Origin: Epiperipatus broadwayi | Lineage: Eukaryota > Onychophora > Udeonychophora > Euonychophora > Peripatidae | Assembly: GCA_028023455.1 (NCBI GenBank) | Contig: JAQFVV010001038.1 | Span: 1-64,000, forward strand | Direction of reading: 5' to 3' | Length of the DNA stretch: 64,000 nucleotides | Part shown: positions 1 through 12,204 of the stretch, piece by piece | How the letters are laid out: every line of letters starts with the position of its first letter | Position numbering within the stretch: the first letter of the stretch is position 1 | Made by a program: the position numbers and the translations under genes | Notes under the pieces: model-generated | What the model was told of the DNA's origin: nothing | Databases searched by the model: none | Seen by the model: the letters and a program-made list of their open reading frames with translations, nothing else

Positions 1-62
1 ATATATTGCCTTTTTATTTATTTGTGCATTTTATTGATTTTCTATTTTATTAGTATTATTTA

Positions 63-99
<37 letters not shown>

Positions 100-202
100 T
101 TTAATGCTTATTTAGATTTGTATTATTGTGCAATCTATAATTGGCTAAATGCTGTTGATATGTACATTAAATAAATAAAGAATTGAATTAGAATTGAATT
201 GA

Positions 203-204
<2 letters not shown>
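1..204 (+). mobile_element. 3' end of an I-like LINE (5'-truncated by window edge)
   Basis: This stretch matches, almost base for base, the 3' untranslated end of the LINE at 27560-29097: both contain CTTTTTATTTATTTGTGCAT, AATGCTGTTGATATGTACAT and the terminal AAATAAATAAAGAATTGAA, and both run straight into an (ATT)n tail. No coding part is seen because the window starts here. It is therefore a second copy of the same LINE family in the same orientation. The internal ATT run (about 63-101) is longer than in the other copy. Confidence 0.85.

Positions 205-246
<42 letters not shown>
205..246. repeat. (ATT)n microsatellite, LINE tail
   Basis: About 14 uninterrupted ATT units directly follow the LINE 3' end. 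Simple TAA/ATT tails are typical of I-clade LINEs, so this is read as the retrotransposition tail rather than an independent microsatellite. Confidence 0.85.
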
Positions 247-247
<1 letters not shown>

Positions 248-369
248 GGTGCTTATCTCTTCCCTACCTTAAGAAACTAGGAGCTGTAATGAAACATAAT
301 GGGTAAAAATGAAAAATAAAACTTTCAAGGCAGGTTATGTGTTATATATAATTGTTGTTATTTTAAAAG

Positions 370-1790
370 AAAATGTATATTTTGTTTATCTTTATTTTAA
401 AATAAATTTAATCAGCCATTTAAGCTATTGTGCGCTTTTTCACGAGTGTTAAATAATAAATGAGTACTTCCACTTAGAACACAAGATATAGTATTTAGGA
501 AAAAATAAAATGAATCCACTTATTCAATCCAACCCAAATGCTTATATATGGGCAAATCTTAAGTACTGTAAGTGAAAGTGTGAGGATAGACTACTCACTT
601 TAAACTACTGTTTACGATATCTGAATGAATGACGCCAACAAAATTATCTAGAATTTACTAGACGTCACTCACAAACGAAACTTAGTTTCTAATTGTAATA
701 AATTTAATCAGCCATTTAAGCTATTGTGCGCTTTTTCACACTTTAAACCACTATTTACGATATCTGAATGAATGACGCTGAAGAAATTATCTAGAATTTA
801 CTAGACGTCACTCACAAATGAAACTTTAAACATATGTAAATAAACATTTATTTTTAGCGCTGTTTCTAATTGTAATAAATTTAATCAGCCATTTAAGCTA
901 TTGTGCACTTTTTCACGAGTGTTAAATAATAAATGAGTACTTCAACTTACAACACAAGATATAGTATTTAGGAAAGAATAAAATGAATCCACTTATTCAA
1001 TCCAACCCAAAATGCTTATATATGGGCAAATCTTAAGTACTGTACGTGAAAGTGTGAGGATAGACTATTCACTTTAAACCACTGTTTACGATATCTGAAT
1101 GAATGACGCCGACGAAATTATCTAGAATTTACTAGACATCACTCACAAATGAAACTTTAAACATATGTAAATAAACATTTATTTTTAGTGCTGTTTCTAA
1201 TTGTAATAAATTTAATCAGCCATTTAAGCTATTGTGTGCTTTTTCACGAGTGTTAAATAATAAATGAGTACTTCCACTTACAACACAAGATATAGTATTT
1301 AGGAAAGAATAAAAAGAATCCACTTATTCAATCCAACCCAAATGCTTATATATGGGCAAATCTTAAGTACTGTAGGTGAAAGTGTGAGGATAGACTCACT
1401 TTAAACCACTGTTTACGATGTTTATTTACATATGTTTAAAGTTTCATTTGTGAGTGACGTCTAATAAATTCTAGATAATTTCGTCAGCGTCATTCATTCA
1501 GATATCGTAAACAGTGGTTTAAAGTGAGTAGTCTATCCTCACACTTTCACTTACAGTACTTAAAATTTGCCCATATATAAGCATTTGCATTGGATTGAAT
1601 AAGTGGATTCATTTTATTCTTTCCTAAATACTATATCTTGTGTTGTAAGTGGAAGTACTCATTTATTATTTAACACTTGTGAAAAAGCGCACAATAGCTT
1701 AAATGGCTGATTAAATTTATTACAATTAGAAACAGTGCTAAAAATAAATGTTTATTTATTTTAAAATATAAAATTTATTTATGAATAAAC
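370..1790. mobile_element. Foldback element of ~300-bp units, four direct plus one inverted
   Basis: The module AATAAATTTAATCAGCC begins at about 401, 697, 874 and 1205, giving four direct copies. The 697 copy lacks its middle. At about 1419 the orientation flips, and 1419-1765 is the reverse complement of a whole unit, ending at the mirrored module (about 1706-1722). Each unit carries a core near TCTAGAATTTACTAGACGTC and ends in CATTTATTTTTAGYGCTGTT. The outer flanks share an AT-rich inverted TTATTTTAAAATA. No reading frame is seen. This is consistent with a non-autonomous foldback DNA transposon or a satellite that ended in a palindrome; the family is not recognised. Confidence 0.8.
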
Positions 1791-3040
1791 AATGTGTATA
1801 TTTAGACATTGATTGATAAGCTATCTACACAATAAAAGGTTGGAGAGATTCTTTTTTTAAAAAAAAATTTAAACTCTTATCCAATGATACAAATTAATTC
1901 CTGACTCAATATCTTCAAATATTCATTTTTAAGGAAGATATCTTGAAATTTCTCCAACAGTTTATATAGCACATTGTCATACAACATATTTTATGATCCA
2001 TATATATTTATTTATTATTCGTTATTAATTTTATAGAGTAATAGACAATCAAATTTATTATACATTAAAAAGAAATAGTATTTGTACTTCTTAACTGGCT
2101 ATAATTTTAATCAATAGCATACATTGTTTTTATATATATGATACTATTAATTACTTTTTATAAATTAATAAACTTAAATTTAATTGAAATCTAATAAACC
2201 TTTCTAATTATTTTATGTGTGCAAAGTAATTTATGATAATTAAATCACAATCTAAAATTAAACCAATATCATTAAGTGAAATACAGTCATATATATATTT
2301 TTTATTATTATATGATTATTGTTAAGTCTCCTTAGAGATAAACTATACATGATCATTATATAGAAATATTTGTTTGCATTATCTAGATTAATCTTGATTG
2401 TATAAATAATGCAATTAGTTCATGATTAATTATTAAGAGCTTATCTTGTCCAGTTATAAAGATCTTGATAGATTTTATTCTGTCATTAGTCAGAATGATC
2501 TGCCTTAATTATCTTTAAACTTATTTGAGATGGATCATAAATTTAATAAACTACTAAATTGTAATACCTATCTTTGACTTAAATAAATGCCAATAATTAT
2601 TTTATATGGTTTAGTTGTTATAAAATTCATTGTGATAATTGATTTACTGGAAATTTAAAACAGATGGATAAGATTAGTTATGATTGGATAAATATCCAAT
2701 AGAAAGCTACTATATATTTGATATAATGATATGATTGAATATTATAAATACAAGATTATCTAATAGGTTCATCGATAATATATTCTTATAGGGTATTTCA
2801 TTTTGACACATAACTTAAGCAATAATAGTACATTGATTTATAGTATAGATAAGTTATTATTTTTAACATTTTATTAAATTAGATATAAAACCAATTAATG
2901 ATTTATTTTGTTTAAACATTATAGATATTATAGGTTTATAAAACATTCTCTAAATGTTATCATAACTATTTATAAATTAGTTTACTTAGTTAAGGAAGCT
3001 CATTAAATTTTATCATAAATTTACATTACTGTATGTAATA
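1791..3040. other. AT-rich spacer, nothing recognised
   Basis: This is low-complexity AT-rich sequence. I see no reading frame with recognisable protein similarity, no tandem repeat and no RNA gene. Confidence 0.5.
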
Positions 3041-3049
3041 TTTGATTAG

Positions 3050-5030
3050 TAAAGTATATCAGAATTGACATCATTGTAGATGGCGATAACTGTCTATATT
3101 CCAAGTAGTTAGAGTAATACAAGAGTAAGGTTATTATTTAAAGGAAAGGGTAAGGATCATAGAAAGTTGAATAATTATAGACCGATAGTGGTAACATCAG
3201 TTTTATATAAAGTTTTCTCGTATATGGTGGCTAGTAAAGTTGTAAAATGGATGGAAGGGAATAATGTAGTGGGTGAAATGCAAGGAGGTTTTAGATTCGA
3301 TAGGCGTATAGGAGATAGTTTATTTGTAGTTACACAACTTATGGATGTGAGTAGGAATGCAGATAAACAGTTATATATGAGTTTTATAGATATAGAGAAG
3401 GCATATGATAGAGTAAATAGAAATAGATTATGGATAAGTTTAGCAAATTTGGGAATGGATGAAGCTTTAATAGATATTATTAAGAAATTATATGAAAATA
3501 ATTATTATATATATCAGTTAGAGAATATAGAATCAATTAAAGTTAAAAATGGTGTGGGACTAAGGCAAGGAAGGATGCCCTATGTCACCTATTTTGTTTT
3601 GTGTTGTATTTGAGTGAAATGGAAAGAGCAATAGAAAGATTAGGAAGAGGGATACAGATACCGTTAATAGGTAGTAAGGGAGTATATATTTTGTCAGGTC
3701 TTTTTTTTTGTGGATGATATATTTTTGTGTGCAGAAAAAAGAGAAGATATGGAAGGACATGTGCAAGGGTGGGTAAAGAGATGGTGATTAAATTTAGTGA
3801 AGAAAAATCAAATATAATGATGATTAATACTGAGGAAAGAGAAGATGTAGAATTTTTATTGGGAGATATTAAGTTAAGTGTGGTGAATAGATATAGTTAT
3901 TTGGGAATTATTTTAAGTAATCAGAAAAATTATTTGGATGAATGGGAGAAAAAATTGATAAATGAAGCAAAGAAAAGAAAGGGATTGATAAAGAAATTAA
4001 CAGTATTTTCATATAATAAATATGATGTAGCTAGAATTATATGGAAAGGAGTTGCAGTAGCAGGGTTAACATATGGTAATGATGCATTATATGTTAGTAA
4101 AAAGATATTATATTATTTAGAAAAAGCTCAAAGGGAAGTAGGAAGACATGCATTGGATGCAGAAGTATGGACAGCAAGGGAGGCAATTCAAGGAGAAATG
4201 GGATGGTCAAGTTTTCATATGAGAGATGCAAAAAGTAAAATGAAAATGTTTGGTAGATTGCAGTTTGTGGATAATAAAAGAATAGCTAAAATAGTATTTA
4301 ATTGGGTTATGAGTAAAGGGCAGGTAACAAGATGGGTGAGAAAGGTAATGCGGTATGCAAAAGATTTGGATAAAGAATTTATATCAGTATATTTGTACAA
4401 AAGATGGGATGATTGTGTTAAGAGGATTATTGAGTGTTATAGTAGTAAGGAATGGGATAAAAGAATAAATTTATCAATAAAGACTAGGGAGTTAGAGAGA
4501 CGGAGAAATAGTATGGAGAGTAAAAAGAGTTTAAATATATATAGAAATAAACAGAATATACTTAATATATGATAATAGTAAGGAAAGTAGTTTATTGTTT
4601 AAGGCTCGAACGGGATCTTTAGCTACAAAAGAATATACATGTAAATGGAAAAATATGGGTGATTTATTTTGTAAATTATGTAAGGAAGGAATTGAAAATA
4701 TTAGGCATTTGTTAATTGAATGTAAATGTTTAAAAACAGAAAGGGTACATATAATGAAGTTGTGGAAAAATAAATATGAAAAGAGTGATTATACAAAAAG
4801 TGAATTATTGGTTTTTATGCAGGGTTTGAGAAAAGATAAGGGGGATTTAGAAATAAAGGTTATAGAGTTGACAAAAATTATGTTGTGGAAATGGGATAGA
4901 GCAGATTATGGGTAAATTTAGAGTGGGGAATGTAAAAGAAAATGGCTAACAGGTTTATCTGGGCATAATTGCTGAGATATTCTTGACTTCGTTTAAGGAG
5001 AAGCCATAATACATCACATCACACCATACT
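3050..5030 (+). mobile_element. Degenerate 5'-truncated non-LTR retrotransposon (LINE A)
   Basis: The element begins inside the reverse transcriptase region, so the endonuclease is missing, as expected for 5' truncation during target-primed reverse transcription. It runs through RT, thumb and a C-terminal zinc motif to a 3' end with the short tandem ACATCACATCACACC at about 5011-5025. The start is set only by where RT similarity fades. The C-terminal segment resembles LINEs I know from ticks and other arthropods, especially a W-S-S-F motif followed by K-S-K and R-W residues. The clade (CR1/L2-like or another) is not resolved. Confidence 0.8.
3137..4915 (+). pseudogene. LINE A reverse transcriptase ORF2 remnant, frameshifted
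   Basis: Seen in order: LLFKGKGK and NNYRPIVVTS (RT block 1), GGFRFDRRIGDSLFVVTQ, FIDIEKAYDRVNR (catalytic Asp of motif A), GLRQG, then a frame change near 3570 after which CPMSPILFCVV continues in another frame. FVDD (motif C) lies near 3709-3720 in a third frame. From 3780 the thumb and C-terminus read openly to 4570 (YSYLGIIL, GLTYGNDALY). A further frame from 4595 carries a C-x2-C-x7-H-x4-C zinc motif (CKLCKEGIENIRHLLIEC). At least three frameshifts and an in-frame TAG upstream of the LLFKG block make it inactive. The reading is confident; the clade is not. Confidence 0.8.
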
Positions 5031-5139
5031 GCTATAAAATCCTAAATTATAATATTGTTACTATTTTTTTTTTTCAGTTTGAGTCATGGTAATCTTAAGG
5101 TAAGCTCTTTCTCTATGTTTATTTAATTAAACTTTCAAA

Positions 5140-7649
5140 ATGAGCAGTATACATGATCTGCTGGAACAGCAAATTCTTAGGTCTAGACAAATCTCAAAAT
5201 TGTGTAGTGATTCTAATGTTAGGCTAGCCCTATCAAGCTCTCAGATAGAGCAAGTTAAGAGCACTTCCAGTAATTTTAATTTGACTAATATTGATCAGGA
5301 TGATTTTATTAATTTTAAAAAACTTACCAAAGGTATACAAAAGCAAAAAGAATCTCAATCTGTTAGTAAACAAAAGATCGCTATGATCGCAAACGCTGAA
5401 CAGAAAGCTGCTGTGATTGATCCGATCGAAATTTCAAAAAAAATTGGAAAAAAATAATTCTAGTAAAAAACTAAACAAAACCCATTCTTCTAATGAAAAA
5501 ATAAATGATAATACTCAAAATCAAAGTTACAATTCTAAAAAGTTTCCATCTCAAACAGAAAACATTAAAAAGTTATAGCACGAATAAATTTGAAAATTTT
5601 AAAAACACAGGCGGTGCTTTACCGGAATCTGCCAATCTTTACTGTAATAACATTTTCTCTGCTCAAAAACAGAATTAGAATCAATTCCCAAACACAACAA
5701 TGGAGATTTAAATCCGAAAACACCTTCTAAACTCTACCATGACATCGAAATAACTACGCAACAATTTTCTGATCAAAACTCAGTCTCTGAAAACAACAGC
5801 AATAATGCTCAAAGCACAAACAAATGCAAGAAACAAGTGTTGAACAAGTCCTTTACAACTCACATTTCCCCAGTCTGAAGCCCACTCTAAATACTAAAAA
5901 TGCACAGGTCCCCAACAAAGTAGTGGCTAATCAATTCACATCTTCCCAATACCAAACTCAAACCAAAATAAATAATTCTAACACTACAAATAACGAAAGT
6001 TACGTTACAGTTCTAGGTAACAACAGAGTCATTACACAAAATCTCAGTACAGATTATCAAACAACTCAATATAGCATCCTAGATTTCGTTGAGGATGAAA
6101 TCCCCACACCTAATTTAGAGGAAAGTAACTGTCAGCAACATCATCAAAACTCACAATTTCTCTTAAAAAACTATCAAGCATTAAGTCAGGAATTCAACGC
6201 TAGAATTCCCCCAGTACTCTTCAACTCCTTTCTGAACTACCACAGTGAGAACACTCTAATACTCACTACAACTAATGACAACTGTAACTTGTTCACCTTT
6301 CCTACAGATGAATTTTTTGAACTGCTTAAAAATCTAAAACTGGGAGAAACAATCAGAAGAATCTACCACCATCCCAATAGAAGATACTTTATAATATAGT
6401 TCCACAATTTAATTCAAAAAGAACTTAAAAGACAACAACTCTACCTGAACGAACGTTACCTAATAAAAATTGACATGGACCTGCCTAAAATAGCATATGG
6501 CTTAGCACGCAACTGCTATAGAAACTTTGCACAAATGGACCATCAAAGACTGCTGTCCAAATATGGTGAAGTAACCAACTTTAAAAATCTCACAGAAAGA
6601 AGAGCAGACTTTGAACTACCTTCAAACAACGCGGCCTTTGCACTCAATTCGAATGGACCATCAAAGACTGCTGTCCAAATATGGCGAAGTAACCAACTTT
6701 AAAAATCTCACAGAAAGAAGAGCAGACTTTGAACTACCTTCAAACAACGCGGCCTTTGCACTCAAACTCCACAAGGGCTATACACTACTTGACATTCCAT
6801 CAACACTAGAAAAAAAGAAGTGCCCTATCTTTGTTGCCATTCGAGGTGCTCGATGCTTTCTCTGTGGCGAACGAACCCACCTCGACAAAACTTGTCCCAT
6901 GAGAATTTGTGACTTCTGCAATGTCAAGAAAACTAAATACCATAAATGCAATTTAACACCTTCAAATCTACCTTCCACCCTGCAATCCCACATCTCAAAT
7001 GATGTAGGGCAGAATAAGACTCAAACACATAAACCACACTTGGAAGCACCACAGTTAAAAAGACAAAATATAAGTGCTGAAAATAAGACTAGCACAGATG
7101 AAGCACACCACCTCAAAGCAACTGCTATCACAATTGCCTTTTCAACTGTCACATGAAGCTCTAATCACAACCAAACTAAAAGACGCATCTCAACAGCAAA
7201 GTATCACAAGTAAGAGAAACACAATTATAACACCGGACACAATGCAAATCAGACAAAAAGAACAATTAGCTACACATAAAAGACACAGGATTCATCGCGC
7301 TCCCAGCATAAACATTTAACCAATTCCACCGCTGACTCAGACACAGAACCAAACTGGCTACATCAAAACACTAACAAATTGCAAAATCAACAAAGGAAAA
7401 AGGAATCCAAAAGAAAGAACGAGATAAGTCGAATCACAAGACATGCAAGACAATACCTTCCTGGAAGTAACACCATCCAACTATAGTCACAATAAAGACA
7501 CTCTCAATTCAAATCAAATCACATCATCTAAAATCCCAGTGCCAACTAAATCACCTATGATAGAAAAAGCCATGCAAAAAAATACTCCACAAGCTTCCAA
7601 TTATAATGAACAACTAGTCTTAATGGACAAAGTCGTTACTGGAGAATAG
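5140..7649 (+). pseudogene. LINE B ORF1 (gag-like, CCHC zinc region), broken
   Basis: Open segments at 5140-5457, 5824-6399, 6475-6702, 6611-7156, 7074-7319 and 7443-7649 lie in changing frames and together look like one long decayed ORF1. The N-terminal part is polar and rich in S, Q, N and K. The best landmark is a cysteine-rich module around 6850-6955, CFLCGERTHLDKTCP followed by CDFCNVKKTKYHKC, which fits zinc-knuckle motifs of LINE ORF1 proteins that bind RNA. A 118-bp tandem duplication at 6535-6765 itself shifts the frame. Several stops (for example near 5457 and 6399) remove function. No specific family was recognised beyond the gag-like role. Confidence 0.65.
6535..6765 (+). repeat. 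118-bp tandem duplication inside LINE B ORF1
   Basis: The 113 bases from 6535 to 6647 recur at 6653-6765 with a single difference (ATGGTGAAG against ATGGCGAAG), joined by a 5-base spacer. The 118-bp period is not a multiple of three, so the duplication changes reading frame. The two copies are far more alike than expected given the number of stop codons in the host element. Confidence 0.95.
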
Positions 7650-7686
7650 TTATCTACTTCATCCAAGTCAGGCAGAAACCCCAACT

Positions 7687-10600
7687 ATGTATCTTAAAAT
7701 AGGTGGCATTAATGTAAGGGGCCTTAATTCGCTTAACTGAGTTTACACTGTAAAAAGATGGATTGATAAAATCAATAACCACATAGCATGCCTTTCTGAA
7801 ACAAAGCTACACACTCAATCAGATTACAGAATAGAACATCTATTCCAACAATATGGGCTCTTTCAATAAATGCATTCCAACACTGCATCATCTGGGGTTG
7901 CCTTTCTCATTCACAAAAGCCTGCCATACATCAAACTCGAGACACTTCACCTAGACAAAAAAGTACTGCTGCTGAATTTAACATTCGGATATTCACTCAA
8001 TATAATCTATTTGTACTTAAGGAACACCGCTGACTCGGTGCTTGCAGCAATAAACAAAATCAATTCCATTCTGTCATCTAACACTTCACCAACAATTTGC
8101 TTCGGTGACTTCAACATGAGTTACCACAACTTCAGCATGAAGTATTTCATCACTTCAACAGAGTCTTATTATGTGGAGAAGGCTTTTTTCCTCCTGATGC
8201 CTTCTCCTTCTATACATTGCAAAAAAGATCTCTAATAGATCTGCTCTACTACTCCCCTGACATACATTTTGATCTCAATGCCTGACTGCAATATGTGCCT
8301 TTCTCAGATCATCTGGCGCTGCTAATATCATTGCAAATTAACCCTAACATATTGGTTCAAACAAATTATTCTCACATCATAAGACTACTAAACAAAGCTG
8401 CGGTGCCTGAATGGATTTTTTCTGAAGCGTACATCTTATTTAATAAAATTAAAATCCTTTCTCTGCCACCTATCCAAGCATGGTCGGTGTTTTCTGGAAT
8501 AACGAGCCCTCTGATTGACTTCCACACATGGAAAACCAAAGGACCCAACCGGCTCTTAAAAGATTTAGACAACATTACTAACAGGCTAAGTGAACTCTCA
8601 CACATAGACGCCACTGTCCAAGATATCATAGATCTTAAATTGCAATACTATCACAAACAAAAAGTCTTGGCACAATATGTGGCTGCCAAAAGATCTAAAA
8701 TCTTCTTAAATAATCGACATAACTGGACACTCAGTTACAACAGATGGGCACTGGGAGCTGCCAAAAGGCCAACATCTATAATTTTCATAGATCAACATTG
8801 CTATAGTGGTCCGGCAATGCTTTCCATAAATACATAACCATTTTCAATGCGAGCTACAAAGCTATAACTTTGAGATTGGAAGTGTTTAGGGAGAACTAGA
8901 CAGAAACACTAATCACAATATCACCGAAACACAAATAGTACAAAAGCTACAGAACTACCCAGAGAGCACACATCCGGGACTACCTGGTATCCCAAGATTT
9001 GTGCTACTGCATCTGAGCCAATACACTGCACCCATAGTCCGGCAAATGATCAATGTCCTTGCCGGGTACTTCCAGAACATCCCTGACCTCTACCTGCTCA
9101 AACTGGCGCCTTTCTTAAAAAAACAAATCAACCGCTCAAAGCTAATAACATATGCCCAATTTCCATGATTCCATTCCTCATTAAAACAATAGAATCCATA
9201 GTTAAAGATCTCATACAAGACAGATATATGGACACATCACTAAATATCAATTCGCCCTCAAAAGTGCCTCCACTAGTAATGTGGTCCAGCACTTCATACT
9301 TCTTTCTGAACATGTCAGACTACAAAGAAAATCAAACCCGTTAGTTATTCAACTAGACTTTTCCTAGGCATTTGATGTCGTTCCATCAATCTTACTATAA
9401 ATACTCCATGATTATAAAGTGCCGGATGTTTATATCCATATTATTGTTAACTTACTGTTCAACAGATCGATATTTACCTCTCTAGATTGAAAGCTTTCAG
9501 AGAGATTCAGACCCCATCTATCCATTCCACAGGGATCCCCTTTGGCTACCCTCTACTTCATTACGTACCTTAATCCCTTTCTCATGGAAATTGAATGCAA
9601 TACACCAGGCATATATGTGCCAGCACTGAAACATCCAGTTCACTACATCTCATTATGTTGTTGATGTTTCCATATTCATTCCTCATAAATCCCAGCTTCA
9701 AACGGTAATACAAATCATAAACAAATATGCCAAAAAACTAAATCTCAAAGTCAATTCCAATAACTTCCATCTGGAAAATCAAAACAGGTGCAATGATTCA
9801 CTCAATATTCACGGCCCAGCCACAATCATTTCTGGGCTTTGCCATTGCCAAGTCTAGATTTTCCATGTCGAAGGACATCATGAACTCAATACTAGACAAA
9901 ACAAGAAAGGTAGTTAGCTGGCTGTCAAGAATCTCAATATCACTACCCGACAAGGTTGCCTTACTCAACATGCTAGTCTACCTGAGACTAAGCTAGTACC
10001 TGCCATTCATAAAACCCATCAAAACATTTGAACGATCAATGAACTCGTTACACTCTAGGCTGCTTTGGAATGGCAAAGTTGTAGCCATAAGCATTGCTAA
10101 AGCTCAAATGCCCAAAGAATCAAATGGGCTCGGCCTGCATTCAGTGTCCATCCTGTACCTCCAAAGGGCTCTGGGAGTGCTGCATGTGGCCAGCCTTGAA
10201 CAAACAAATCTAAACCTCACACTGACAGTGGAGCCCACGGGTACACCTCCACTCTCCAGCAAATGAATCACGGATATATGGACTTATGTCAGAAACTCAG
10301 CAAACATAATGCAACATACAATAGAGGAAAAAAAAAATGCATTGGCAAACATACAAACTGAAATATACCAATCAAATCATTTTACAGAATGATCTAGGGT
10401 TAAACAATAAACAACTCATAGCAAAATCGAAAAATGGGTTCTTAGAACGAAAATACATTGACTTTCTGCTAAAGATCAACCTCTCCTCCCTTCCAGCAAA
10501 TCACTTTCTGGAAAAGAGGGTTTAGCAAGATCAACCATCAAAGCCAACTATGTGCCACAGCAGATAAGACAATTCATCACCTCCTGTATTTCTGACCTTT

Positions 10601-10975
10601 TCTCAAGCCGATCAGATCCTTTATTAATGAAAGCGTGTCACTCAATATTAGAGAGGTTTTAGGCATTCAAAAGGCTATAAAGAGTGGCATATTCTCGATT
10701 CTGATGATCGCCATTTTTCTAACCTTTGCAATCTGGCTATTCAGATGCAAGTATATTTTTGAAAATGCTTATTGCAGTGTCTGCAACATCTATATCAAAT
10801 TACTCAAGCAGTTTAGGAACAGAGGCTCCGGATTGGCTTTTCATGAAACCTGGGTTAGGGTCAGCCTCCCGGAGGAGTGAAGGAGGGCAATGGCCCCCAG
10901 TCTCGGACCACAGCAAGCTCTACAGAGTAACTGCCTTGCAACAGTGTAAAAAGAATATAGCTATGTATAGATAAA
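7687..10975 (+). pseudogene. LINE B ORF2: APE endonuclease plus reverse transcriptase, many stops
   Basis: Endonuclease landmarks in order: INVRGLN (about 7709), CLSETKLH (about 7791), GVAFLIHK, NIIYLYLR, ICFGDFNM (about 8095-8118) and, after a frame change, FSDHLALL (about 8302-8325). These match the N, E, GDFN and SDH blocks of APE-like LINE endonucleases. RT landmarks: QLDFS, a stop, then AFDVVPSILL (motif A, about 9349-9400), PQGSPLATLYFITYLNPFL (about 9526-9582) and YVVDVSIF in place of the usual YxDD (about 9654-9677). The C-terminus has SRLLWNGK and a GLGLHS segment (10053-10146). Stops and frameshifts occur throughout, so no product is made. Enzymatically it would have nicked target DNA and primed cDNA synthesis. 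Confidence 0.75.
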
Positions 10976-11027
10976 CATGTTCAATTGTATCTAATAAATT
11001 TTATTTATTTTAATTAAAAAAAAAAAG

Positions 11028-12204
11028 TATTTCAGAACTTAATTGTTTATAGATTTAATTTTGGTTTTATCCAATTATAAATTAAATGGATATCTTGGGT
11101 ATATTGTTGTTTGGGATAATGATATATGAATTCACCGCTTATTGTGGTTTATTTTGGGGCAATGAATGGATTTGTGATGTTTAAGGTGATGATCTTATTT
11201 GTTTTCATTCATTTTAAATGCTATCTGAATAAATTAGTTTTAGAAAAGATTGTCATCAGTATTTTAATTTAGTGTAGCGGACAATCTAAATAATTATTTA
11301 TTGGAAACATTGTTATTGCATAGTGTAGCGAACAACTGAGCTAGATAATTTTATACAGGTTATAACAGAGTTACTATTTATTGGTACATGTTTAGCTCTG
11401 TTATAAATAATACTTAAACCATAAGGGCATTTCTTCATTATTATTTTTGTGTCAGTAATAAATGGTTGTCTAAAATCTGTAGGGCAATTTCTTTTGTTAT
11501 ATTACAAATGCTGATCAAACCAGTAGAGAGATAATGGAGTAGAAGATCAATTATTATCCCATTTCAATATATACATTAAAATAGAATATTAGAGTAAAAT
11601 AAATTGTATTAATAAATAATAATTATCATGCAATAAATACAGAATATATATATTGTATTAGATTTTTTAAAAAAAAGTAAAGCACCCACAAATAACTATG
11701 AAATCAAGATATGCTTTGTTAATTAGTAAATTATAATTAAGGAACTTTATAATTGGTAGAATTGGGCAAACCAGACCAGATACGGCCATCAAAAAACCAT
11801 ATATGGCTATACTTGATTTAGGAATGCTAAGCTTTCATTACTCCAGAAGAACAATAGAAGCAAAGGAAATATAAACCCAAGCATCAATCTAAAGATACTT
11901 GCTTCTTACTAAACAGCTTGTTCTCAGAGATTCCTGCCTCTGAAAGTATCAAAGCAGTGCTGGGGTAAAATGTACAGGACACACAACCTTATTTTATGTA
12001 CACCTGATAGCTTTTTGTGTGTAAAAAATATGCATAATGCTTATTAAAAAAACTAGTTAAGTAATCTCTCATCTCAACCTCTCATTGTAGTAATTATTTA
12101 TTTGATGCTAATATTCAGCTTGTAATTCCTAAGAGGAAGAATTAAATAGATCTGACTGTGCCTATGTACCTGTTAGACTTAAAAACTAAAATTAAACCAC
12201 TAAA
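11028..12204. other. Spacer, nothing recognised
   Basis: AT-rich sequence without a convincing reading frame. A short phrase TGTAGCGRACAA occurs twice (about 11274 and 11324) but no larger repeat is seen. Confidence 0.5.

Larger units (their letters stand above)
5060..11027 (+). mobile_element. Near full-length but dead non-LTR retrotransposon (LINE B) with poly(A) tail
   Basis: This is a ~6-kb element in sense orientation: gag-like ORF1 with a zinc-knuckle region, then an endonuclease, reverse transcriptase and C-terminal region. It ends in AATAAATTTTATTTATTTTAATT followed by about 11 A at 11017-11027. Its base composition is visibly different from the rest of the window (many C- and CA-rich codons, less AT). 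The 5' end is unclear and is placed after the tail of LINE A, before the ORF1 start at 5140. Clade assignment is tentative; the C-terminal LLWNGK and P-K-x-x-x-G-L-G-L motifs recall the L1/Tx1 group and some fungal LINEs. Confidence 0.75.
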
